From Lytechinus variegatus (Eukaryota; Echinodermata; Echinoidea; Temnopleuroida; Toxopneustidae): a DNA stretch of 64,000 nucleotides. The notes beneath the pieces were generated by a model, which searched no databases, had not been told where the DNA came from, and saw only the letters and a program-made list of their open reading frames with translations. Positions 45,655 to 56,600 of this stretch are shown piece after piece (the stretch's first letter is position 1; each line of letters opens with the position of its first letter). The stretch is from contig NC_054750.1 of NCBI RefSeq assembly GCF_018143015.1, forward strand, positions 1,097,501-1,161,500. The letters are read 5' to 3'. The position numbers and the translations under genes were made by a program.

Positions 45655-45785
45655 GGGAGCGTCGTGGTCTAGTGCTTATGACTCTTGTCTTTTAATCTGA
45701 GGGACATGGGTTCAATTCCCAGTCATGTCATGTTTTCCTTCAGCAAGAAATTTACCCACATTGTGCTGCACACAACAAGGCAAAG
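45655..45785 (+). mobile_element. tRNA-derived SINE, head and partial body
   Basis: GGAGCGTCGTGGTCTAGTGC, B-box GGTTCAATTCCC, then TTCCTTCAGCAAGAAATT and TGTGCTGCACACAAC. It is cut off where a foldback fragment begins. Confidence 0.8.
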
Positions 45786-45949
45786 GGATCTTCAAAACTC
45801 TATCGCGGGGTGGTTTTCTGATCGCTTCCAAGACCGCTTCGACGGTTCTCATCACACGTTAAGCTCGTTTCCAGTAAACTAGTTTTACGTGTAGGACGGT
45901 AGCGGTGATTTTTTTTTTACCTGATTGCTAAGAAAGCATGAATGCTTGT

Positions 45950-46110
45950 AAGCAAGCAACCAGAGGACCAACGGCTTAAGGTCCTCTCCGAAGGACCTGG
46001 TACTGAGGATTAATGCCTTACCAAAGGGCACTAGCGCACCAAGTGGGAATCGAACCTGGGTCACCGGAATAGAATCCCCCGCTCTGCCGACTGAGCCATC
46101 GCGCCTCCTG
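45950..46110 (-). mobile_element. tRNA-derived SINE with distinct hairpin body
   Basis: The minus-strand head GCGCGATGGCTCAGTCGGCA with B-box GGTTCGATTCCC is a clear tRNA-like promoter of a different type from the common SINE. The body contains the hairpin AAGGTCCTCTCCGAAGGACC near 45980. Confidence 0.72.
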
Positions 46111-46160
46111 GAGGACGGTAGTGAGATCGGTGTCCTGAAAGACTTCCAGGGAATCAGATA

Positions 46161-46710
46161 CCCTTTTTACACAGGCTAAAATTTCCTTAACCCCGTACTA
46201 TAGGTGGGGCTAAATGGCAATTTAGCCCCACCTATAGTACGGGGTTAAGCTTAGCCCACTTTCTTTTTACACAGCATTTTTGCAAAGTGGGCTAACCCCA
46301 CCTATAGTACGGGATTATTTGGCCCTGCAAAAAAGCAGGGTTATCCCACCAATTGCGGTGCTAAGAGCAATAGTACGGGGTTAAGATCGCATGTGTAAAA
46401 CGAAAGTGGGCTAAGCTTAACCCCGTACTATAGGTGGGGCTAAATGGCAATTTGGCCCCACCTATAGTACGGGGTTAAGGAAATTGTAGCGTGTGTAAAA
46501 AGTGTACGAGTGAAGTACTTGTACTACGAATGATCGACAAAAACCACTAGTCCGGGGTTAGCGAGTTTCGTGTGTGAAAAGCAAGCATTCCTTATCCGGG
46601 GTTAGCAATAACAATTTGGCATGTGTGAAAAGGAAAAAAAATAGTACGGGGTTAAGGATAGTACGGGGTTAGCAATAGTCCGGGGTTAAGAAAATCCTGT
46701 GTAAAAAGGG
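46161..46710. mobile_element. Multi-hairpin TAGTACGGGG element, copy 1
   Basis: Ends CCCTTTTTACACAGG and CCTGTGTAAAAAGGG are inverted. It has two near-perfect inner palindromes (46185-46245 and 46418-46480) with arms CTTAACCCCGTACTATAGGT, and further AAAGTGGGCTAA hairpins. TAGTACGGGG or one-base variants occur about eleven times. No coding frame. Confidence 0.85.
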
Positions 46711-46732
46711 CAAGAGAGAAACATATGACTGC

Positions 46733-46972
46733 ACTGTAAAAACTGCAGTGTTAAAACTGACACCAATTGGTGTTAATAGAAGACCACACACTGAGGTGTT
46801 AAAATTACACCCTAGAGATTAAACGGAACACCAAAGAGTGTAAATGTAACAACAAAAGGTGTTGTAATAACACCTATGGGTGTAAAACTAACACCACCAA
46901 TTTAACACCGGTGTATAATAACTGGTGTGGTCCTCTATGTACACTGGTTAACACCACAGTTTTTGCTGTGTG
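46733..46972. mobile_element. GGTGTTA/TAACACC-array MITE, complete copy
   Basis: CACTGTAAAAACTGCAGTGT faces ACACCACAGTTTTTGCTGTG. The interior is nearly identical in order to 23728-23934. GGTGTTA and TAACACC words alternate throughout. Confidence 0.8.
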
Positions 46973-47108
46973 GGCATGGAAAATGTACTGCTCAAATAGT
47001 TCAGCTAGGACTGAGGAGTGCATCTGAAAAGCAATTTGCTGCGCTTTGCAGTGATTAAAATGTCTACACTGTGTGATAACAAAGTTAAGATCTTTTGTTT
47101 TCATCTTT

Positions 47109-47388
47109 AATAATAATAGTGATATATCGGATATTTATATTGTGCACATATCCACCTTGTTAGGTGCTCAAGGCGCTCCTATATTACCCGGCTAAGCTAG
47201 GCGTTTATAGCGCACACAGCCTCTTAAGGAATTACTTCCTAACGGTACCCATTTACCTCACCTGGGTTGAGTGCAGCACATTGTGGATCAGTTTCTTGCT
47301 GAAGGAAATTACGCCATGGCTGGGATTCGAACCCACGACCCTCTGTTTCAAAGTCCGAAGACTAATCCACTGGGCCACAACGCTCCAC
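47109..47388 (-). mobile_element. tRNA-derived SINE (minus), near twin of 43433-43706
   Basis: Same tail, CTCAAGGCGCTCC, CTGGGTTGAGTGCAGCACA and B-box as the copy at 43433, with few differences; a recently amplified subfamily. Confidence 0.85.
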
Positions 47389-47399
47389 TACTCATAGTG

Positions 47400-48900
47400 A
47401 TATATCTGACTTTGCTATATTTTCCTACATTATTTGTATATCATCATCATGTACATGTAGCATAACAAGGAAATAAGTAGAGCCATGATTAATTTCATGA
47501 AATAGGTGTAGATTTTCCTTGTCCAAGTAAGGACAGAAAGTGAATCTAGTTATGATAAGTTTATTCAAATATTTTGACATTGACAATCCATAGGTGGACA
47601 CCTACATGTACATGATGTACACTATTCAAAAGTAAATCATGCAGACAAAATATTTTTTCTTTTCTCAACCACAAAAAATAAGGAAATACATGATGCACGA
47701 AAGCTCTACATCCTTGTTTAAGTGTGTCCTGACGACCAATATTTTGTTTTCACTATTAAATACTGTATGAAATTAATTCTGGGAATATACAAGGAAATGA
47801 AATAACCCTTTTCTGTACTATGTAATAGATGTGAAAAAGAAAGCTTCTGCTTGCATATTTTTATATATAGTCTCTGGGCATTATCCTTTATTCTGTGTAA
47901 AAGGTATCATCTGTTGATATATTTGTGTAGGCCTATAGAAGGGCTATGCACATATGTAAAACTTAAAAAAAAGATACTTGATGACATTGTAAAAATGCTG
48001 TTTGGAAATTGTGAGCATGTTGTACATGTGTATATTAAAGAACTGTCAATCTAACAAAGTTTTGAAACAAGTTTGAAAAGTTCACACAATTAAAAACAAA
48101 GTTTAAACAACTTGTTTCAATGTGTACCGGTCAGGTGTGCTGAGAGAAGTCATCTTCATGATAAAGTTTACTAAACTATTGAAAACTTGATGTGAAATGG
48201 TCTTTATCAAAGTCAATCTTTTATAGATTTGCGCAATCCCCACCCCCCAAGTAGATATATACATTCATGTCACTATTCCTAATCATAACTATAATGTGCC
48301 ATAAAACACTTATCGTCTGAAGGATATAGAATAAAAATTTGTTCTATTCATTGAATTTACTGATTTTATATAAAAATCTATTTTGATCTGGGGTCTCGTG
48401 AAAATGAAATAGATTTACATAAAATTTATGCCTTGTTTATAAAATATAAAACCTCTTCTCAAACATGGAAGGATATGCCTATATTCTGTCAGTAGCTTTC
48501 TAATATCCTATTATGTAGTAAGTGCTCAAATGACTCTTTACATAAAAATCAGGGAGAGGGTATTACATGTATAAATTCAAACTCTAATGGCTGAAAAAAG
48601 GCGAATTGTAATTTTGATACTGAAAAAATGTTAAATGGCTACTAATACACCTTTCTAATATTCTAATGTTTGATGATAATCAAGTCTCTAATTGATCCTT
48701 TACAAAAGCTATGGATGGGCTTTAATGTCACATGCAGCACTGTTAAATGAATTCACCAATCGGTAAAGACCGCCCCCCCCCCTGGCCCCCACTATAACCT
48801 TTTTTCCTTCCCTTTTTGTTGTGGAAGTATGAAAGTCTATTGGTTTTGACTTCTACCCTTCAACCTGAGGTGGATTTGATTTCCACTTCCGCAAAAAAAA
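47400..48900. other. AT-rich intron sequence, nothing recognised
   Basis: TACATGTA words and a C-run near 48773-48783; no gene, repeat boundary or RNA was recognised. Confidence 0.45.
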
Positions 48901-48907
48901 ATAAACT

Positions 48908-49070
48908 GAACTGCACTCAACCCAGGTGAGGTAAATGGGTACTGGAAGAATTCCTCAAAAAGCTGCGAGGCACCAAAATTGGTAGCCTGCACGTGCTATG
49001 TACAAAATGTAGTTTTTTTATATCAAACAAACACCTAGCAAGGTGTTTATATAAATGTAGGCCTATATTC
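48908..49070 (+). repeat. SINE body fragment
   Basis: CTGCACTCAACCCAGGTGAG and GAATTCCTCAAAAAGC match the body of the common SINE; no tRNA head. A C/G-rich dispersed repeat (GGGGGGCTAAATTGCCCCCC) follows at 49130-49375. Confidence 0.65.
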
Positions 49071-49810
49071 AGTATTATTGTTAAAGAATAACATTTGTCT
49101 CTTAAATTTTTAATGATCTTTTCAATCTTTTGCAGTGGAATTACTATAATTATTCTGCTACCCCCAAGCAAAAAATTATGTTTTTTTTCATTTTGGGGGG
49201 CTACTTTTCCCAACTTACTGCCTAATTCTGCAACATTGGACAACCTTTCAATGAATTGGCATATCCAGGGCTCCTTTTTTTTAAAGTTTCCACAAAATTC
49301 GTGGGCTTTTTTTAAAGCATTTTTACCTTATGGGGGGCTAAATTGCCCCCCAGCCCCTAGCTACACTGTACCCCTAAACTTACACTACAGTCTGTTACAC
49401 CACCCCAATTCCTACATGTACATATACACATGAACCTCATACTGTGAATTAATGCACAACTTTCTATTAAGTACTGAGAATGCTTAACTGAGTACTTGAA
49501 GAACATGTAAATAGTTCTGTGCAAATAGAACATGCAAAGTTTGCTGATGATGAATTTATTTTTACTTCCTGGTTTGATTCTTGTATTCAAATTCTGTGCA
49601 AGTTGTAATCACATTGCTGAACGATGTAATGTTATTCAAGTACATGGACTACTCTATTGAAACACAAAAAAAGTTACGATGTTGAAATGTGCATGATACA
49701 TGTTCATGTAGTACAGATAATACAGTTTTGTTCTGTTCATAAGAAAACCACTTAACGTACCAACACTACAAGTACCAATACCCATTTCACATTTTAAAAT
49801 GTGCTTTGTT

Positions 49811-50335
49811 TCTTTATAAAGGGAAAAGACAGGAGTTGCATTAAAGAGCAAAGTAATATTTCATGAGTCTTTTTGAATCAAGGATAATTGTCAAAATGTA
49901 ACTGTACATCTAGATCTGGTACATTAATGTATACAAACCTGTTCTCCTTCACTGTATTTTGCTACTTCTTTTTTTTTTACTATTTCCAATGCGCTTAGAA
50001 ACTGTTGTATTAAGCGCTATATAAATGTTAATTATTGTTATTATCTTTGTAAAATCATGAAATCTTAGCTCAAAACCAACAATTCTGATGATTAGTAACA
50101 CACAAAAGCATATATGTGGGACAAGGTATTAATATTGCTTCGAAAAATACCGGACATTTGATGGAATTCTGTGCTTGTTTTGCTCATTTCTCAGCAATTA
50201 AGCATTTTCTTCCAGAACTATTTGGCACATATTTGTTTATTTATACATACATACAAACACTTTGGTGGTAATATCATTGAATTCTGTTTGAACTCATTTT
50301 GAGATCATTACAAAAACTTGTATTTATCTTTAAAA
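49811..50335 (+). mobile_element. TTAAAGA MITE, copy 3, SINE-tail-interrupted
   Basis: Diverged relative of 45246-45653 (AGTTGCATTAAAGAG, ATCTGGTACATTAATGTATAC, CTCAGCAATTAAGCATTTTC, CATTTTGAGATCATTAC). A SINE 3' end (GCGCTATATAAATGTTAATT, about 49978-50044) is inserted at a different point from copy 1. Confidence 0.65.
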
Positions 50336-50615
50336 TGCATGATGTACACATATCATGTGTTGTATAAACTGTACTTTCTTTTTCTTTTTGGTTTTTAGAT
50401 GAGTGGTATAAAAATGATCATTTAGAGGTTTTACAATATCATGTAGTGTAAAGTATAAAGGTTGTTTGCTCATACTTCCTATTTTGAATAAAATGCTATT
50501 GGTTTCAATTTCAAAGAATACTCGAACTTTTAATATAGAGCTGTTTAATGGAACTGTAATTTATCCTGAATATTCAAGCCGAACCATTCCTTCCTCATTT
50601 TTCTTTAATCGATAG

Positions 50616-50681
50616 GATACCAGATCATCAAGATGGTTTCAATAGGAAGGAGATGCCTGTTTTCATTTCTCATATCATCAG
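50616..50681 (+). CDS. Start-codon exon of the mucin-like gene
   Basis: Acceptor TTTAATCGATAG at 50615. 17 nt of UTR, ATG at 50633, 16 codons forming the n- and h-region of a signal peptide, and donor CATCAG|GTTAGT. Confidence 0.6.
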
Positions 50682-53600
50682 GTTAGTCACCATTTATTAT
50701 TAAAGAAAGAGGTAATCCAGACTGAAGGTATACCATTTGAACAGATAAAGTAAAATCTTACAAACAAAACAATGAAAAATTCATCAAAATCAGACAAGGA
50801 ATAACAAAATTATGACAACTTATTAAATGTTTGCATTATTTCGGTGAAGCAATTCAATGCATGCTATCATGAAAATGCAATGAACAGGCTGATGATGTCA
50901 TATCTCCACTATAAATTCTTTTTTATGTCATTTATATGAAATATACTTATTCAAATTTGTCTACGAAGAATGGATTGACAGCTGAATAATGTGTAAGATA
51001 ATCATTGTTGCGACACATGTATAAGAATCTAATGGAATTCCTTGAATGCTTGAGCATCCAATCAGGATAGCCATTCTAAAGTCGGGGTAATAGTATGCAG
51101 TGCTTAGAAACATTTGTATAAAAAAGCGCTGTATAAATGTTGCATATTATTATCAATAATGATGATTTTGTATAACATAAGAAAAAGGAAAGTGCAAACA
51201 TGACATCATCAGCTCACCTATTGAATATTCATGACAACTTGCATGTAACTATTTTCGCTTTATATTACTAAACTTTAATTAAATTTTTAGTGTTTTGCTC
51301 TGTAAGTTTTACTCTATTTTATTTCTAAAGATATGATTATTTTCAGCCTGAAGTACCCCTTTAAATAGGAATTTTGTCAGAAACATTAGGAGGAAGGAGG
51401 TATATTTCAGAAGTTGATCGTATGGGTTTCATACAAGAATGTAAAGTTTAGTGCCTTGATTTATTGCCTATAAAATCTTTTAAAGTTTCTATGATGAGAA
51501 ATCCAATCAAGCAGCTTATCATATGGAGAAAAATAATAAAGTGGGAGACTAGCAGATATGAAACTGTGAAAACTAAAAAAAGGCTATTAAAGCCCTCTTA
51601 AAAATGATTACTTGGCACTTTTTTTATACATGCTGTACATATTGAAATTTTTTTCAGTTCAGTTTAATTTATTTATTTTCTCAGCATGAAAATGATATAC
51701 AATATGTACAGGAATGGCAAATATTACGGTACAGATAAACCCCAAAAAAAAAAAAAAAAATTATCAAAATTCTTGTGAGTAGGATTTCCCAGTTTACTGA
51801 ATTAAGATACATGTCCATGGTTATAAAATAGATGAAAAGTTAGAAAGGGTTCTATACATCAGCTAATATACTAGGAGGGCGTTTGGATGGTGAATGTAAG
51901 ATTCAGCAAAAAGAAAAAAAATGAACTGTGGTACTTGGCATCTACATGTATATATACCTTTTTCAGCTTAATTTCAACATTCTCTCCAAAATGTAGATCA
52001 GAAAGTTACTGGTAATATGATTTCTGTCACCAATGACAATCCTGGCAATGATCAGAAGTGTTATACAAGCTTAAATTTAATCAGCTATAATAATATTGTT
52101 TGTCAATTTTTTTTCTTCAAACTTTTACCCACATGTAACATGTAGGCTCATCTGTGTATCTGATTTATTTCATTTTCATCTGGGCAGATTTCCGTTTTTA
52201 GATTTTTTGGCATTTTTTTTTATTCATGTGTCATTGTTACAATATATATTAGTTTGAAAACTATAATTGAAACTAGTCTAAATTACATTTCTACAACCTG
52301 GATTAATAATCTTATTGCATACATGCATGAGGCCTCATTGATATAAATGATATTCATGATGATGATAATGATGATGAATGTACATGTAGTATAGTGCCAT
52401 TGATCTGTAAAGACAGAGCTACTACCAATGAAGAATAAGTCATAATTATTTTAATGATTTTCATGTCAAATTACGCCATTATGCTTTCGACCTTCATTAT
52501 TACACTTTTGAGGTAGAATAGGTACATGTATGTACACAAAACACATCAAAATACATTGGGCATTGTTGAAATTTACTTGCCTGACAAGGTAAGCTAGTGC
52601 TTCACAAAAGTAATGTAGCACCCTGGATAAATATTCCTGACTTGGCATTTATATGCATTGTACAAATCATAATAAAGTGTGGGCAAGGTGGGACGTATGA
52701 AATTGTGACTTTTATCTCAGAATTATGACTTTTGAGCTTCTAGATGACTACTTTTTACTTTTAGAGGTTGGCAGCTATGTAAAGAACACTCAAAGCACTG
52801 GCTCCGTCATACATGTATATTCCCAATATGTACTTTTGTATAAAGATTTCCCTGTAGTGACATCACATTCAATTGAATATGAACTGACACTGCTAGATCG
52901 TGCCGTAGATTATGTGTGACATGGTTTTTTATTTCCTTATATTGGGTTTCCTTGATAACATTTTAAGGGGAAGTCCGTCCTGTGTCAAGTTCGGTGTTAA
53001 AGCAGAAACATTTTATAAGGAAACATGATTGTGAAGGTTTTTTTAAAAGCAATCAAAGAAAGCCAGAGTTGTTGGTTTTAATAATAAAGCCATGAGTTTG
53101 TGAGGTAACATGTGGGCAATTCACCCCATATCGCGTTGCTGCTCTGTTAAATGGTTTACAGTATTTCCAAGAACCATTTGCTAGATTATTCAATGCAATT
53201 GTAAAAACTTTTTTTCAAATTTTGTATAAATGGGACTTCTTGTATGAGAGTGGTCAGGTAGTCAGAAAATTAAAACTTGAAATATTTTGATTTTCACCAA
53301 ACAAGAATTGATTATATATTACCATTTTTACACATGCTAAAATTTCCTTAACCCTGTACTATAGGTGGGGCTAAATTACCATTTGGCCCCACCTATAGTA
53401 CGGGGTTAAGCTGAGCCCACTTTCTTTTTACACAGCATTTTTGCAAAGTGGGCTAACCCCACCTTTAGTACAGGATTATTTGGCCCTGCAAAAAAGCAGG
53501 GTTATCCCAGCAATTGCGGTGCTAAGAGTGATAGTACGGGGTTCAGATCGCTAGTGTAAAATGAAAGTGGGCTAAGCGCTCCCATTCATGCCCCCCAACA

Positions 53601-56600
53601 GAGCCGGCCCTGTTGTCCAATTAGAGGTAAGCATAATGATAGCGAACACGGAGATGAGAAAAAGCGTGCGAGTGATTATTCATGAGCTACCACTAGTCCG
53701 GGGTTACCGAGTTTCGTGTGTGAAAAGCAAGCATTCCTTATGCGGGGTTAGCAATAACAATTTGGCATGTGTGAAAAGGAAAAAAAAAATAGTACAGGGT
53801 TAAGGATAGTACGGGGTTAGCGATAATCCGGGGCTAAAAAAATCCTGTGTAAAAGGGTATTCGTTTCTCATATCTTTTTTATGCTTTAACCTATTATTGG
53901 CTATGGAGTTAACCTCCCCGTTTTATACCTAAAGGCATGTTGTTGTTATACTTTTGAATATAGGAGCGTTATTATTACAATTTTCAGTTTAAAGTTTCTT
54001 AGGGCCTACTCTTCGGTACCTTAATATAGTACTTTTATTCTGTCTCTTAATAGAATATATATATTTCCTGCTAGTTTACTCTGCTTCTTCCTTATATTAT
54101 CTTTCACTTTTGCATGTTGAGGGTCGTGTTCTTGGATCTTAAATGCATTAATTAAAGGTCAAGTCAACCCAAAAATCAAACTAGCATAGTGCTGAAAATT
54201 TCATCAAAAGCGGACGTAAAATATAAAGAAAGTTATGACATTTTAAAATTTTGCTTATTTTTCACAAAACAGTGATATGCACTACTACATGTACATGTAG
54301 GTGACTGAGTGGATGATGTCCATCACTCACTATTTCCTTTGTTTTTTATTGTTTGAATTATACAATATTTCATTTTTTACAGATTTGAAAATAAGGACCA
54401 ACTTGACTGAACCATATAGTTTTAAACAATGCTAATTCTACATGTTCAGTGAGGAATTAATCGTTGTATCACTTGACACTGAGGAGAAAATTAGAATATT
54501 TATAATAAAATACAAAAGAAATAGTGAGTGGATGATGTCATAGTCTCCTCATTTGCATACCAGCCATGATGTGCATATAACTGTTTTGTGAAATTAAGCG
54601 AAACTTTAAAGTGTCTTAACTTTCTTTTTTTATATCTGATTTTGATGAAATTTTCAGTGTTATGCTTGTTGGATTTTTCTTTTTATTCAAATCAACTTTT
54701 TGTTGGGGTGGACTTGTCTTTTAAACTACAGTACCATACATACATGTGTACATGTGTACATGTACCTGTCATGCAATCAGTCTGCAGTTCAAAATAATTC
54801 CTTTAAGGCGCTGTCACACCTTGGCGTTTTAGACAGCGTATGCCCGACGTATCAAAATTTCTCTAAAACGTCGGCATACGCTGAACTTTGTTGTTGTTTT
54901 TTTCAACTCTGGGCGTATACTTAGCGTATTCATAACGAGTTGGACGTACACATAACGTATTAGTAACTTATATCGAACGCTTCGTTAACTTATAAGTAAC
55001 GTATTCCAACGAATGCTTAGCGTATTGCTGGCGTACACAACTTATGCCCTACGATAGCCTAACGTAAGGCGCTGTCACACCTTGGCGTTTTAGACAGCGT
55101 ATGCCCGACGTATGAGGAATTTGGCGAATACGCTGGCGTACGTCGAATACGTTACGGGTAAGTTTTGCATACGTTGAGAGTACGCTAAAACACGCTGGTA
55201 TACGTCGTCATACGGCGAGGTCGTCGAAAAATTTTGTGCAAGCACAAAATTTTTCGACGTATGCCAGCGTATGGCTCATACGTCCCGCATACGCCATGTA
55301 CGCGGGCCATAAGTTGTAGGCAAGTTACGCGATCGTTGATACACGTTGACACACGTTACTCGTAAGTTACTCATAAGTCGATGTACGTCGAGATAATGTC
55401 CAGCGTACCCTAAAACTTACTTCTAACCTATGAGTAACGTGCTTTGAACGTATGTGTAACTTAACTCCAACGTATATTGACGTATGAAGACGTGCTCCGG
55501 ATGACAACAAAACTTACTGAACGTGTTTATAACTTACAGCTACCGTATAATGGCGTATTGACAACGTTTATAGGAATTGGTATACAAAGGTGGGGTTCAC
55601 AGGAGTTTTCTTCGGCATGGCGGTGGTGTTGATACGGTGATGTATCGTGCGGTTATGATTTGAATAGTCGAGGGCAGCCTTTTTATAGGCTATGACACGT
55701 GTTCGTCAGCGATACGCTGCCGCGCGCGGCAGCGTATCTAACCTGTAAGTTATAAACACGTTCAGTATTGTTTTGTGGTCGTCCGAGCACGTCTTCATGC
55801 GTCAATATACGTTGGAGTTAAGTTACACATACGTTCAAAGCACGTTATAGGTTAGAATTAAGTTTTAGGGAACGCTGGACATTATCTCGACGTACATCGA
55901 CTTATGAGTAACTTACGAGTAACGCGTGTCAACGTGTATCAACGATCGCGTAACTTGCCTACAACTTATGACCCGCGTATGCGGGACGTATGAGCCATAC
56001 GTTGGCATACGTCGAAAAATTTTGTGCTTGCACAAAATTTTTCGACGACCTCGCCGCATGACGGCGTATACCAGCGTGTTTTAGCGTACTCTCAACGTAT
56101 GCAAAACTTACCCGTAACGTATTCGACGTACGCCAGCGTATTCGCCAAATTCCTCATACGTCGGACATACGCTGTCTAAAACGCCAAGGTGTGACAGCGC
56201 CTTTAGTAATTCAACTTAACACCACTTTATAACATGTATAAAATTCATTTGTTATTATTCTCATGAATAACTTTCCAATATAAATAACTCCCAAATTAAA
56301 AAGAGACAACAACATGGATTTCTTTTTATTGGAATTCGCATAATACTGAAGTCAGTTTAAGTGCCAATGTACAAATTTGTGCTTACTTTTGAATAGGTCA
56401 GTGCACTGGTCTGAACAGGTGCTTTGGAATACCTGAAGGAAATTGAACAAGGCTAGCGCACGATGCCTGCAGAAAGAATATGTCAGCTTTTAGGCACAGA
56501 CCCTAATCAAAGTTTTATCAACATGTTGGTCACCACCCAAAGAATGGCACATGTTTACATAAAACTTGCTGTTTCAATTCAGGGTCTGCATAATCTTCTA

